Source: UWMA-0277 sp965183885 (GTDB lineage: Bacteria > Bacteroidota > Bacteroidia > Flavobacteriales > BACL11). Taken from it: a stretch of DNA of 64,000 nt. The stretch covers positions 1,612,001 through 1,676,000 of the forward strand of contig OZ238992.1 in NCBI GenBank assembly GCA_965183885.1. Direction: 5' to 3'. Under the pieces are notes generated by a model. That model was given only the letters and a program-made list of their open reading frames with translations, did no database searches and had not been told where the DNA came from. The translations under genes and the position numbers were made by a program. Shown here piece by piece: positions 26,179-35,239 of the stretch (position 1 is its first letter; each line of letters begins with the position of its first letter).

Positions 26179-27316
26179 TAAATTAAGGATAGGAATAGTA
26201 TGTTATCCTACTTATGGTGGTAGTGGAGTTGTTGCTACTGAGCTGGGAATTGCATTAGCTGAAAAAGGACATGAAGTTCATTTCATATCCTATGATCAGC
26301 CTTTTCGTTTAGATTTATTTTCAGATAATATTTATTTTCATCAGGTAAATGTTCCTGAATACCCTTTGTTTGAATATGCTCCATATGAGTTGAATCTAAC
26401 AAGTAAGTTAGTAGATGTTTGTTTACATGAAAAACTTAATACCTTGCATGTACATTATGCAATTCCTCATGCTTCAGCTGCCATAAATGCAAAGCAAATT
26501 TTAGCTACTTATGGTATACACATGCCTATAGTAACTACCTTACATGGTACTGATATTACGCTTTTAGGTAAAGATAAATCCTTTAAGCCTGTAATTGAAT
26601 ATGCTATTAATCAGTCAGATGCTGTAACTGCTGTTTCCAAGGATTTGAAAATGGAAACATTGGAGCACTTTAATATTAAAACAGAGATAAAAGCAATTCC
26701 TAATTTTATTGATATGAGCTTATATCAGCAAAAATGTAATGTTAGTTTAAGGGCTAAATTTGCAAAAGAGGATGAGTTTATTCTATCCCATATTTCTAAT
26801 TTTAGGAAAGTAAAAAGGGTAAAGGATGTAATTACAATCTTTAATAAAGTAAGTAAAGAGATTCCTGCTAAGTTATTAATGATAGGTGATGGTCCTGAAC
26901 GTTTAGAAGCAGAACAACTATGTAGAAAATTTGGGATAAGTAAAAAGGTAAAATTTTTAGGAAAACTTAAGGCTATAGAGCAAATGTTAAGTATTTCTGA
27001 TGTATTTCTGTTACCTTCAGAAACAGAAAGTTTTGGTTTGGTAGCCCTAGAAGCTATGGCAAGTAAAACAGCTGTTATTTCTACAAATAGTGGAGGTTTG
27101 TCGGAGGTTAATATTGAAGGAAAAACAGGTTATTTATCTAAAGTAGGTGATGTAAATAAAATGGCTTTAGATGCTATTAGTTTACTTGCTGATAAACAAA
27201 AGTTAGAAGCTTTTAAGGGTAATGCTTTGGCTCATGCAATGACTTTTGATTTGCCTAATATATTACCGCAATATGAGGCTGTTTATCAAGAACTTTCTTG
27301 TAAAATGTTATCATGA
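26171..27316 (+). CDS. bshA: N-acetyl-alpha-D-glucosaminyl L-malate synthase BshA
   Basis: 381 residues, family 4 glycosyltransferase. The start LRIGIVCYPTYGGSGVVATELG and the AIPHASAAINAKQIL, VTTLHGTDITLLG, FRKVKRVKDVI, and LLPSETESFGLVALEAMA motifs are those of BshA. It joins UDP-GlcNAc and malate, the first step of bacillithiol synthesis, so the organism probably uses bacillithiol as its low-weight thiol. bshB and bshC are not in the window. It overlaps the preceding gene by 8 bases and coaE by 4. Confidence 0.94.
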   Translation: MTDKLRIGIVCYPTYGGSGVVATELGIALAEKGHEVHFISYDQPFRLDLFSDNIYFHQVNVPEYPLFEYAPYELNLTSKLVDVCLHEKLNTLHVHYAIPHASAAINAKQILATYGIHMPIVTTLHGTDITLLGKDKSFKPVIEYAINQSDAVTAVSKDLKMETLEHFNIKTEIKAIPNFIDMSLYQQKCNVSLRAKFAKEDEFILSHISNFRKVKRVKDVITIFNKVSKEIPAKLLMIGDGPERLEAEQLCRKFGISKKVKFLGKLKAIEQMLSISDVFLLPSETESFGLVALEAMASKTAVISTNSGGLSEVNIEGKTGYLSKVGDVNKMALDAISLLADKQKLEAFKGNALAHAMTFDLPNILPQYEAVYQELSCKMLS

Positions 27317-27888
27317 AGAGAATAGGGTTGACAGGAGGAATTGGAGTGGGTAAGACTTATGTAAGTGATTTACTATTACAGCTAGGAATTCCTGTTTTTA
27401 ATGCCGATGATCAGGCAAAAAAATGTATGGTTGATGATGAACAGTTAAAACTAGCAGTACAGAAAATTTTTGGTTCTTTAACTTATAAACATGGCGTATT
27501 GCAAAGAACGATTTTAGCTGATATTGTATTTAAGGATAGTGATGCTTTAAAAAAGTTAAATGCTTTGGTTCATCCTGTAGTTAAACAACGATTTTTGGAT
27601 TGGTGCTTAGAACAAAAAACAGCTATAGTTGTTAAGGAAGCAGCTATTTTATTTGAATCGGATTCTCATATAGGTTTGGATGCTGTTATTTGTGTTAGTG
27701 CTGATGAGCAATTACGTATTGATCGCGTTATTGCTCGTGATGGATTAACTGTTGAAGCAGTAAAAAGTAGAATAGAAAAACAAATGCCTCAATCAGAAAA
27801 AGAAGCACTTTCTAATTATGTTATTGTTAATGATGGAGTACAGTTGCTATTGCCTCAGGTTTTAGCAATTATTAAAGAAATGGAGTAG
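27313..27888 (+). CDS. coaE: Dephospho-CoA kinase
   Basis: 191 residues. The P-loop is GLTGGIGVGKTYVSDLL at the N-terminus, followed by VFNADDQAKKCM and LVHPVVKQRFLDW, typical of CoaE. It phosphorylates dephospho-CoA, the last step of coenzyme A synthesis. It overlaps bshA by 4 bases (ATGA) and the convergent tsaC by 17 bases. Confidence 0.95.
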   Translation: MKRIGLTGGIGVGKTYVSDLLLQLGIPVFNADDQAKKCMVDDEQLKLAVQKIFGSLTYKHGVLQRTILADIVFKDSDALKKLNALVHPVVKQRFLDWCLEQKTAIVVKEAAILFESDSHIGLDAVICVSADEQLRIDRVIARDGLTVEAVKSRIEKQMPQSEKEALSNYVIVNDGVQLLLPQVLAIIKEME

Positions 27889-28492
27889 TATCTCCTTTTC
27901 CTTCTCGAATTATTTCAGGGCTATCAGTTGTACAATTTACAATAGTTGAAGGATCTGTTTCTCCATAGCCTCCATCAATTACAATGTCTACTAAATTTCC
28001 AAAATGCTCGTAAATTAATTCTGGGTCAGTACTGTACTCAATAACCATATCTTCATCTTTTACTGATGAGGTTACAATAGGGTTTCCTAGTTCTTTTACT
28101 ATTTCTCTAGGGATATTATTGTCAGGAATTCTAATTCCAATTTCTTTCTTTTTATTTTTAAAAAGCTTGGGAATAGCATTGTTTGCTTCTAAGATAAAGG
28201 TGTAGGGGCCTGGTAAAGTTTTTTTCATCAACTTATAAGTTGCAGTACTTAATTGTCGGGTAAAGTCAGATATATGGCTTAAATCGTAGCATACAAAAGC
28301 CAGGTTATGTTTCTTAATGTTTAAGCCTTTAATACGACATAGTTTTTCCATTGCTTTTTTATTATTTACATCGCAGCCAATACCATATACAGTATCGGTA
28401 GGGTAAATAATTACCCCTCCATTTTTAAGGCAATCAACAACTTTTTTTATTTGTTTTGAATCAGGGTTTTTAGGGTATATTTTTAGTAACAT
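27872..28492 (-). CDS. L-threonylcarbamoyladenylate synthase (TsaC/YrdC/Sua5 family)
   Basis: 206 residues. The family marks are GGVIIYPTDTVYGIGCD, CRIKGLNIKKHNLAFVC, LPGPYTFILEANNAIP, IGIRIPDNNIPREI and PIVTSSVKDED, ending with PSTIVNCT. It makes the activated carbamoyl-AMP used for t6A at position 37 of tRNAs; the YciO-like branch is an alternative. Its ATG overlaps the stop of a 39-codon membrane ORF (TGATG), which suggests translational coupling. Confidence 0.9.
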   Translation of the reverse strand: MLLKIYPKNPDSKQIKKVVDCLKNGGVIIYPTDTVYGIGCDVNNKKAMEKLCRIKGLNIKKHNLAFVCYDLSHISDFTRQLSTATYKLMKKTLPGPYTFILEANNAIPKLFKNKKKEIGIRIPDNNIPREIVKELGNPIVTSSVKDEDMVIEYSTDPELIYEHFGNLVDIVIDGGYGETDPSTIVNCTTDSPEIIREGKGDTTPFL

Positions 28493-28611
28493 CAGGAAGT
28501 GATATATTGTATGAGTAAATAAATAATAGCAAGATCAATAAATAGGAGTATCCCAAATAAACCAGGGTTCATCTCATATAGTTCTTTTAATTTTCCCCAG
28601 ATATCATTCAT
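28492..28611 (-). CDS. 39-residue single-helix membrane peptide
   Basis: Short ORF between two coupled genes. It begins MNDIWGKLKELYEMNPG, followed by one hydrophobic helix (LFGILLFIDLAIIYLLIQYI) and a stop. Its ATG is one base after the TAG of the upstream 62-residue membrane protein gene (TAGCATG), and its TGA overlaps the tsaC ATG (TGATG). Both junctions and the clean membrane-helix pattern argue that it is translated. I do not recognise the family. Confidence 0.65.
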   Translation of the reverse strand: MNDIWGKLKELYEMNPGLFGILLFIDLAIIYLLIQYITS

Positions 28612-28612
28612 G

Positions 28613-28801
28613 CTATTTTCTGATTTTTAATAGGTTGTAAGATAAATATAAAGGAATAATGGCTCCTATAAAACTTATCCAAATAGGAATGTTCCAATTG
28701 TTTATTGTAATATTCCATTCGTAAAAAACACGAATCAGGTGTAGTGTTCCAACTATAAAAAGTAGGGTTGCTGTGGCTGTAATAATGGTGTTTTTTTTCA
28801 T
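28613..28801 (-). CDS. Small two-helix membrane protein, unknown function
   Basis: 62 residues from the ATG at 28801, which follows the stop of the DUF899 gene with the same TAGCATG junction as the next gene. A TTG 12 bases upstream would overlap that gene and is less likely. Two membrane helices are visible (ITATATLLFIVGTLHLIRVF and IPIWISFIGAIIPLYLSYNL). I do not recognise the family. Confidence 0.72.
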   Translation of the reverse strand: MKKNTIITATATLLFIVGTLHLIRVFYEWNITINNWNIPIWISFIGAIIPLYLSYNLLKIRK

Positions 28802-28802
28802 G

Positions 28803-29387
28803 CTAATAATCAATTTTTGGTTCCCAATTATTTATTCCTTTAGGAAGGATATTTATAAAATCCCACATGTTGCAATAATTGTCTCCAGGTCCAAAATAGG
28901 TCCTGTGGTGGAGTGTTATAACTCCATTTTTATAACTAAATGATGCTGTTCCAGGAAGTGGGTTGTTATCTTCATTTGTAAAACCCAAATCTTGAGCAAA
29001 GGTATTATTCATGCGACTGTACATCTCAAAATTCCAGTTTCTTGAAGTTCTTATTTTAGTTTGTTTTTCAGGAGTTTCATTAGAAATTACAGCAAAAGCA
29101 GCTCTGTCACTTAAAGGTGCAGTAATGCCATTATAATTATCAGCCCAAAGGGTGCAGTATTTACATTGTATCCCCATGTAAAAAACAATGATTAACTCCT
29201 CTTTATTAGTAAATAGTTCAGATAATAAAACAGGTTTGTTGTTTTTATTTAAGAAGGTGTAATCTTGTATTTCCTCTCCTTTTTCTGCTTGTATTAGTTT
29301 TGCTAATGCTGCCTTTTTCTCAGCAATTTCTTTCTCTAATATTTTTATTGCAGGATTAGTATTAGGGTGTGTAATAATTAAAGGCAT
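28803..29387 (-). CDS. DUF899/thioredoxin-like protein
   Basis: 194 residues. The start EKEIAEKKAALAKLIQAEKGEEIQDYTF and the middle LIIVFYMGIQCKYCTLWADNYNG resemble the DUF899 family, a thioredoxin-fold group; the CxxC-like pair (CKYC) and the later FGPGDNYCNMWDF fit. The family's reaction is not known to me. It heads a tight run of four genes (DUF899, 62-residue, 39-residue and tsaC) separated by 1 base or overlapping. Confidence 0.82.
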   Translation of the reverse strand: MPLIITHPNTNPAIKILEKEIAEKKAALAKLIQAEKGEEIQDYTFLNKNNKPVLLSELFTNKEELIIVFYMGIQCKYCTLWADNYNGITAPLSDRAAFAVISNETPEKQTKIRTSRNWNFEMYSRMNNTFAQDLGFTNEDNNPLPGTASFSYKNGVITLHHRTYFGPGDNYCNMWDFINILPKGINNWEPKIDY

Positions 29388-29440
29388 ATTAATTTTTTGC
29401 TAAAATTACACATTTTTTAATAAGAAAGAGAAGATTTTAG

Positions 29441-30853
29441 TTACTTCAATTCTAATACTATGATGTTCTCTACATGGTGAGTTTGTGGGAACATATCAAC
29501 GGGCTGTATGTGGGTTAAGGCATATTTTTCGTCAAGTAAAGCTAAATCACGAGCTTGTGTAGCTGAGTTACAACTCACATATACTATTCTTTTAGCTCCA
29601 ATTTTTAGTATTTGTTCTACTACCTTTTTATGCATTCCATCCCTAGGAGGGTCAGTAATAATTACATCAGGTTTTTCATTGCTAGAGATAAACTCATCAG
29701 TAAATATATCTTTCATATCCCCAGTATAGAAAGTGCAATTAGTAATATTGTTATGCTCTGCATTTTTATAAGCAGCTTTTATACCTTCTTCTACAGCATC
29801 AATCCCTACTACTTTTTTTGCTGAGTTAGCAACATATTGGGCGATAGTTCCTGTTCCTGTATACAAATCATACACTACATCATCATTAGTGATATTAGCA
29901 AGTTCCTTTGTTTTTTGGTATAATACCTTAGCTTGTTCGCTATTGGTTTGGAAGAATGATTTAGCACCAATTTTAAAATGTAATCCATCCATTTCTTCCA
30001 TAATATGATCAGCACCATTATAGCAGATTATCTCTTGATCGTACATGGTATTATTTGCTTTAGTGTTAATTACATAAAGCAAAGCAGTGATTTCAGGAAA
30101 ACTAGTTTTAAGGTATTCCATTAATAAGTTGATCTTCTTCTTATCATTCTCAAAAAACTGCACCAGTACCATTAGGTCATTTGTAGAGCTAGTTCTTATA
30201 AGTAAATTTCTTAATAAACCATTTTGATTTCTAATATCGAAATAAGTTAATCCATTTGCATCAGCAAATTCTTTTACTGAAAGACGAATAGCGTTAGATG
30301 GTTCTTTTTGTAGATGACAGTTATTAAGGTTAATTACTTTGTCGAACATACCAGGAACATGAAAACCAAGTGCATCTTTATCAATAATATCAGCGTCAGA
30401 ATTAATCTCATCTTGTGTAAGCCACCTTTTATTAGAGAATGTAAATTCCATTTTATTTCTGTAGAAATATTTGTTTTCACTCCCTAGTATTTCTTCATGT
30501 TTTGGAAGTTCAACTCCTCCAATACGCTTAAGGTTATTGAGTACTTCATTTTGTTTAAAATCGAGTTGAGATTCATATTTCATGTTTTGCCACTTGCAAC
30601 CACCACAAGTACCAAAGTGCTCGCATTTAGGTGTTGTTCTCCTTTCAGAATAAGTATGTATTTTTTCGATTCTTGCTTCCCAAAACTTTTTTCTTCTCTT
30701 AAAAACGGTAATATCGCAAATGTCTCCAGGTACGCCCCCTTGTACAAATATAGCTCTACCCTCATGTTTTGCTACTGACTTTCCTTTGTTAGCAGTATCA
30801 ATAATCTCAATATTTTCTATAAAGATTGGTTCTCTTCTTTTTTGTCTTCCCAT
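29441..30853 (-). CDS. rlmD: 23S rRNA (uracil-C5)-methyltransferase RlmD/RumA type
   Basis: 470 residues. An N-terminal TRAM-like domain is followed by the iron-sulfur cysteines CEHFGTCGGCKW and a fourth cysteine (NNCHLQ). The SAM-binding part has VYDLYTGTGTIAQYVA, ITDPPRDGMH and the catalytic cysteine in YVSCNSATQARDL. It methylates a uridine in 23S rRNA. A promoter box ends 4 bases before the ATG. Confidence 0.93.
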   Translation of the reverse strand: MGRQKRREPIFIENIEIIDTANKGKSVAKHEGRAIFVQGGVPGDICDITVFKRRKKFWEARIEKIHTYSERRTTPKCEHFGTCGGCKWQNMKYESQLDFKQNEVLNNLKRIGGVELPKHEEILGSENKYFYRNKMEFTFSNKRWLTQDEINSDADIIDKDALGFHVPGMFDKVINLNNCHLQKEPSNAIRLSVKEFADANGLTYFDIRNQNGLLRNLLIRTSSTNDLMVLVQFFENDKKKINLLMEYLKTSFPEITALLYVINTKANNTMYDQEIICYNGADHIMEEMDGLHFKIGAKSFFQTNSEQAKVLYQKTKELANITNDDVVYDLYTGTGTIAQYVANSAKKVVGIDAVEEGIKAAYKNAEHNNITNCTFYTGDMKDIFTDEFISSNEKPDVIITDPPRDGMHKKVVEQILKIGAKRIVYVSCNSATQARDLALLDEKYALTHIQPVDMFPQTHHVENIIVLELK

Positions 30854-31216
30854 GGGGCAAAAATAATTTTATTAAATTAAGGCATAGGTAGTAATTAGAA
30901 AAAACTTAAATGTTTTATATGTTGTAGTGCTTAATTAAACTTCTAAAGAAGTTAGTTGGCAAGTAATAAACTTAAAAAAGTGAGAAAAACAGGTTTTTTA
31001 ATGTGTAATGGTATTAGCTTAGGAATTAGAGTTTAGGAGTTATTTAGTCTTAATTCTAAAAATACAGAATTAAAAATAATTCAATTACCTCAGAAAATAG
31101 TTAGTATAGATAAAAACTCTTTGTACGTACAACTAATTGTAAAACAGTACTTTGTGTAGTTGTGGAAAAAATATTAAACTTGAAGGAATAAAATTACTAA
31201 CTAAAAATAAAATAAA
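30854..31216. other. Intergenic region between rlmD and mscL
   Basis: 363 AT-rich bases between divergent genes. Besides the rlmD -7 box at 30858-30865 I find no gene, no hairpin terminator and no recognisable RNA. A partial inverted repeat (GAATTAAAAATAATTC near 31067-31082) is within normal noise for such AT-rich DNA. The mscL promoter must lie here, but no full TAnnTTTG match is visible. Confidence 0.5.
30858..30865 (-). promoter_or_regulatory. -7 box immediately before rlmD
   Basis: Minus-strand TATTTTTG matches TAnnTTTG. Four bases (CCCC) separate it from the ATG, so a leaderless transcript is predicted. Confidence 0.5.
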
Positions 31217-31627
31217 ATGAATGAATTCAAGAAGTTTATCAGTAAAGGGAATGTTATGGAGATGGCTGTAGGTCTTATTATGGCTACCTATTTTGGAGCA
31301 ATAATAAAATCATTTGTTAATGATATTATGATGCCTCCACTTGGGAAGATGTTAGGGGGTGTAGATTTCTCCCAATTGAGGTATGTAATTCAGTCTGCAA
31401 TTCCTGAATCTTCGGTAGGGATGGGAGATGCAGTAGCTGAAGTTGCAATTCACTATGGGACATTTATTAATACCATAATTACTTTTGTAATTGTTGCTTT
31501 TTCAATATTTATGGTGGTTAAGGTATATAATAAGATGAAAGCGAAGAAGGAAGAGGCTTCAACTCCTCTAGGGCCTACTAAAGAAGAGGTGTTATTAACA
31601 GAGATTAGGGATTTGCTTAAAAAATAA
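31217..31627 (+). CDS. mscL: Large-conductance mechanosensitive channel
   Basis: 136 residues, full length. The signature FKKFISKGNVMEMAVGLIMA and the first membrane helix are followed by SFVNDIMMPPLGKMLGG, a periplasmic loop, the second helix (FINTIITFVIVAFSIFMVVK) and a charged C-terminal bundle. It opens under membrane stretch and releases solutes in osmotic downshock. It is alone, with a strong terminator after it. Confidence 0.97.
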   Translation: MNEFKKFISKGNVMEMAVGLIMATYFGAIIKSFVNDIMMPPLGKMLGGVDFSQLRYVIQSAIPESSVGMGDAVAEVAIHYGTFINTIITFVIVAFSIFMVVKVYNKMKAKKEEASTPLGPTKEEVLLTEIRDLLKK

Positions 31628-31664
31628 ATTATAACAGAATAGTACTATAAAATAATTATTTAAA

Positions 31665-31692
31665 AGCCCTACTTTTTTAGTAGGGCTTTTCT
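31665..31692 (+). terminator. Intrinsic terminator after mscL
   Basis: 8-bp stem AGCCCTAC/GTAGGGCT (31665-31672 and 31680-31687), loop of seven bases, followed by a T-run. It is flanked by A and T runs and may act in both directions. Confidence 0.85.
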
Positions 31693-31700
31693 TATTTTTG
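31693..31700 (+). promoter_or_regulatory. -7 box of rocD
   Basis: TATTTTTG matches TAnnTTTG, directly after the mscL terminator, and ends 26 bases before the rocD ATG. Confidence 0.5.
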
Positions 31701-31726
31701 CTTTTTACAAACCTTAATATAATATT

Positions 31727-32938
31727 ATGAAAACAGCAGCAGAACATATAGCATTAGAAGATAAGTACGGAGCACACAATTACCACCCACTACCAGTAGT
31801 ATTAGCAAAAGGAAAAGGTGTATATGTATGGGATGTTGAGGGGAAAAAGTATTATGATTTTTTATCTTCTTATTCAGCAGTAAACCAAGGGCATTGTCAC
31901 CCTAAAATTGTCAATGCTTTAAAAGAACAAGCTGATGTACTTACTCTAACTTCTCGTGCTTTTTATAATGATACTTTAGGAGAGTATGAAAAGTATATTG
32001 CTGACTATTTTGGTTTTGACAAGGTATTACCAATGAATACTGGTGCAGAAGCTGTTGAAACAGCTCTAAAACTATGTAGGAAATGGGCCTACCAAAAGAA
32101 AAATTTAAAGCCAGAAACAGCAAAAATTATTGTTTGTGATGGTAATTTTCATGGAAGAACAACTACTATTATTTCTTTTAGTAATGACCCTGATGCAAGG
32201 GCTGAATTTGGACCTTATACTCCAGGGTTTATTAATATTCCTTATAATGATTTGGATGCTTTAAAAGAAGCATTAAAGGATGAAAATATTGCAGGTTTTA
32301 TGGCTGAGCCAATACAAGGTGAGGCAGGTGTTTTTGTTCCAGATGAAGGGTATTTAAAAGGAGCTCAGGCTTTATGTAAAGAGGCGGGTGTATTATTTAT
32401 TGCTGATGAGGTGCAAACAGGAATTGCACGTACAGGGAAATTATTAGCTGTGGATCATGAAGAGGTGAAGCCAGATATCTTGATTTTAGGAAAAGCAATA
32501 TCTGGGGGAGTATTCCCTGTATCGGCTGTATTGGCTGATGATGAGGTAATGCTATGCATCAGACCAGGTGAACATGGTTCTACTTTTGGAGGAAACCCTT
32601 TAGCTAATAAGGTCGCAATTGCAGCTTTAGAAGTTGTAAAAGAAGAAAAATTAGCTGAGAATGCAGAGCGTTTAGGAGTTATCTTAAGGAGAGAATTAGA
32701 AGGTTTTGATAATGATATGATTTCTTTAGTTAGAGGTAAAGGCTTATTAAACGCTATTGTTATAAAACCAAAAAATGGAAAAGAAGCTTGGGATGTATGT
32801 TTAAAACTTAGAGATAATGGTTTATTAGCAAAGCCAACTCATGGTGATATTATCCGTTTTGCGCCACCTTTAGTAATTACTGAGGCTCAATTAATGGAGT
32901 GTATCACAATTATTAAAAAAACTATCCTTTCTTTTTAA
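31727..32938 (+). CDS. rocD: Ornithine--oxo-acid transaminase
   Basis: 403 residues, class III PLP aminotransferase. Visible: NYHPLPVVLAKGKGVYVWD, MNTGAEAVETALKLCRKWAY, FHGRTTTIISFSNDP, EPIQGEAGVFVP, LFIADEVQTGIARTGK, and the PLP lysine in LILGKAISGGVFPVSAVL. The pattern of the start and the EVQTGIARTG motif point to ornithine rather than acetylornithine aminotransferase. It links ornithine to glutamate semialdehyde and proline. It is a single-gene unit. Confidence 0.93.
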   Translation: MKTAAEHIALEDKYGAHNYHPLPVVLAKGKGVYVWDVEGKKYYDFLSSYSAVNQGHCHPKIVNALKEQADVLTLTSRAFYNDTLGEYEKYIADYFGFDKVLPMNTGAEAVETALKLCRKWAYQKKNLKPETAKIIVCDGNFHGRTTTIISFSNDPDARAEFGPYTPGFINIPYNDLDALKEALKDENIAGFMAEPIQGEAGVFVPDEGYLKGAQALCKEAGVLFIADEVQTGIARTGKLLAVDHEEVKPDILILGKAISGGVFPVSAVLADDEVMLCIRPGEHGSTFGGNPLANKVAIAALEVVKEEKLAENAERLGVILRRELEGFDNDMISLVRGKGLLNAIVIKPKNGKEAWDVCLKLRDNGLLAKPTHGDIIRFAPPLVITEAQLMECITIIKKTILSF

Positions 32939-32999
32939 GAATAACTAGTTTATTATCAGTGTTTTATTTCGTGTTTTGAATTTGGGCTAAAACTTCAGA

Positions 33000-33027
33000 T
33001 TTGCTACAGATTTGAAAATTATTTTTG
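33000..33027 (+). promoter_or_regulatory. Promoter of the heme operon
   Basis: TTTG at 33000-33003 and TATTTTTG at 33020-33027 with a 16-base spacer match the Bacteroidota -33/-7 layout. The predicted start near 33033 leaves a short leader of about 18 bases to the hemA ATG, so there is no room for a riboswitch. Confidence 0.58.
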
Positions 33028-33050
33028 TTGCTATAATTAAGCAATAATAA

Positions 33051-34316
33051 ATGATTGGACTCATAAGTATAAACTACAAACACGCTCCTGTTGAAATTAG
33101 AGAACAGTTTGATTTCTCTGCTGAGCAAAAAATCGAGTTTTATAATATTTTAAAAACAGATTATAATGTAGGAGGTTTAATGATTCTCTCTACTTGTAAT
33201 CGTACTGAAATCTATTTTGATTATGAAAATCATAATGGATATGAAAGTAAACTAATGCATGGAGTCTTAAAGGCATTAGTGGAGTACAAATCATTTAAAG
33301 AAAGTTTATCGCCATACATCGAGAAGAAAATAAATAAGGATGTAGTTGAGCATATGTTTAGGGTTGTTGCAGGTTTGGAATCGATGATAGTTGGAGAATA
33401 CCAAATTGTAGAACAATTAAAAGATGCTTTTGCTTTTGCTGAAAAAGAGAATATGTTAGGCCCGATTATTGGCAGAATGATACAGAAGTCTTTTGAAACA
33501 GGAAAGTACATTCGTACTCATACTCTAATTGATAAAGGAGCTGTATCGGTAAGTTATGCAGCAGTAGAAAAAGTAGCTTTACAGTTCGATGTAAATACAA
33601 TTAGTGCACTTTGTGTTGGTGCTGGAGAAACGGGAGCTTTAAGCGTTCAGCATCTTCATAAAAAAGGCTGTAAGGACATTACTATTACCAATAGAACTTT
33701 TGAAAAAGCTCAGCAGTTAGCAGCAGATTTTGGAGTTAGTGCAATTCCTTATGATGAAATGAAAACAGCATTAACTAAAACAGCTATTGCAATGTTTTCA
33801 ACGGCATCAAAAACAGCATTAATTACTGCTGAAGAAATGAAGGCTATTATGCAAGAAAGGAATGGAGCAGAGCTTTTACTAATTGATCTTTGTGTGCCAA
33901 GAAACCTTCCAAGAGAGATAGGAAAGATACAAGGAGTAAACCTAGTTGATATCGATGGGCTTAAGGATGTGGTAAATGCAAATTACAATAAAAGAAAAAA
34001 TGAGATAAGTAAGGCTGAGAATATTATTGATCAGTTTTTAATGGAGTTTGATGAGTGGGCAACATCTCGCCAGTTAAGACCATCAATCTTAAAAATGAAG
34101 GAGCAGTTTAATGCTTTAATTGATACTCATGTTGAAAAATGTAATTGTTGCGGTAAACCATTAAATCAATGTGCTCAATTTTCAATTTACCAAGAGCGTA
34201 TTAGTCGTAAATTTACTGGGCATATCATTAAACAAATAAAAAGAGTGAGTAATAATGGTAAGGATGAAGCGAGCTTAAAAATAATTAATCAAATATTTGA
34301 AGGGACGAATGAATAA
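33051..34316 (+). CDS. hemA: Glutamyl-tRNA reductase
   Basis: Reduces glutamyl-tRNA to glutamate-1-semialdehyde, the first committed step of heme synthesis. 421 residues: the catalytic cysteine in LSTCNRTEIYF, the GLESMIVGEYQIVEQLKDAF motif, the NADPH-binding domain (CVGAGETGALSVQHL), and a helical dimer domain. The dimer domain contains an unusual cysteine cluster, CNCCGKPLNQC (residues 364-374), which I do not remember from the classical enzyme. hemC begins inside its last codons (8-base overlap). Confidence 0.95.
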   Translation: MIGLISINYKHAPVEIREQFDFSAEQKIEFYNILKTDYNVGGLMILSTCNRTEIYFDYENHNGYESKLMHGVLKALVEYKSFKESLSPYIEKKINKDVVEHMFRVVAGLESMIVGEYQIVEQLKDAFAFAEKENMLGPIIGRMIQKSFETGKYIRTHTLIDKGAVSVSYAAVEKVALQFDVNTISALCVGAGETGALSVQHLHKKGCKDITITNRTFEKAQQLAADFGVSAIPYDEMKTALTKTAIAMFSTASKTALITAEEMKAIMQERNGAELLLIDLCVPRNLPREIGKIQGVNLVDIDGLKDVVNANYNKRKNEISKAENIIDQFLMEFDEWATSRQLRPSILKMKEQFNALIDTHVEKCNCCGKPLNQCAQFSIYQERISRKFTGHIIKQIKRVSNNGKDEASLKIINQIFEGTNE

Positions 34317-35238
34317 AATAAGAATAGGAACTAGAGGTAGTAAGTTGGCATTATATCAAGCTAATTTGGTACAAAGTAAATTAAATAATGCTTATCCTGA
34401 TTTAGTAGTTGAAATAAATATTATTCAAACTAAAGGAGATAAAATTTTGGATGTAGCTTTAAGTAAAATTGGTGATAAAGGATTTTTTACTAAAGAAATT
34501 CAAGATTCCTTATATAATAATGAGGTTGATATTGCAGTACATAGTTTAAAGGATTTACCTACTGAGTTACCTAAAGGAAGTAAGGTTGGTGCAATACTTA
34601 AAAGAGTAAATCATCAGGATGTACTGGTAAGTGTAGGTGGTAAAAAGCTTGCTGACTTTACTGCTGAGGATAAAATTGCAACTTCATCATTACGTCGTAA
34701 ATCACAACTTTTAGCGGCTAACCCACATCTTAATGTAGTAGAGATTAGAGGTAATGTAGATACTAGAATAAGAAAAATGCATGAGGGACATTGTGATGGA
34801 ATTATTATGGCTGCGGCAGGTATTGAGCGTCTTGGTTTGCAAGAACATATTACTGAGTATTTAAATGAAGAGCAGATGCTTACAGCTCCAGGGCAAGGAG
34901 CAATTGCAATAGAAATAAGAGAGGAGGATAAGGAGATAGAGCGTTTATTGCAAGTATTAGCTGATGATAAGACAACAGCTTGTGTTACTGCTGAACGTGC
35001 TTTTTTAAATACTTTAGAAGGAGGTTGTCAAATTCCTTTTGCAGCACATGCTACATTTACTAATGATACTTTAGTTGTTGAAGGGTTAGTAGCTACTTTG
35101 GATGGTAGAAAAATACAGAGAGAAAGTAAGAGTGGTAGTGCTGAAGATGCTTTCCAGATGGGAGTAGCTTTAGCAAATTCTATACAAGATAACGGAGGTA
35201 TGGAAATATTAGAAGAAGTAAAAAAAGCATTAAGCTAA
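34309..35238 (+). CDS. hemC: Hydroxymethylbilane synthase (porphobilinogen deaminase)
   Basis: 309 residues. Motifs: IRIGTRGSKLALYQANLV, ALSKIGDKGFFTKEIQDSL, VDIAVHSLKDLPTE, TSSLRRKSQLL, RGNVDTRIRK, and the cysteine that carries the dipyrromethane cofactor in LEGGCQIPFAAHA. It joins four porphobilinogens. The ATG at 34309 overlaps hemA by 8 bases; the TTG at 34297 is in frame but would deepen the overlap. Confidence 0.95.
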   Translation: MNKIRIGTRGSKLALYQANLVQSKLNNAYPDLVVEINIIQTKGDKILDVALSKIGDKGFFTKEIQDSLYNNEVDIAVHSLKDLPTELPKGSKVGAILKRVNHQDVLVSVGGKKLADFTAEDKIATSSLRRKSQLLAANPHLNVVEIRGNVDTRIRKMHEGHCDGIIMAAAGIERLGLQEHITEYLNEEQMLTAPGQGAIAIEIREEDKEIERLLQVLADDKTTACVTAERAFLNTLEGGCQIPFAAHATFTNDTLVVEGLVATLDGRKIQRESKSGSAEDAFQMGVALANSIQDNGGMEILEEVKKALS

Positions 35239-35239
35239 G

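Noticed and set aside
32939..33050. Possible riboswitch or leader before the heme operon
   Set aside because: The predicted leader is about 18 bases and no conserved fold is visible.
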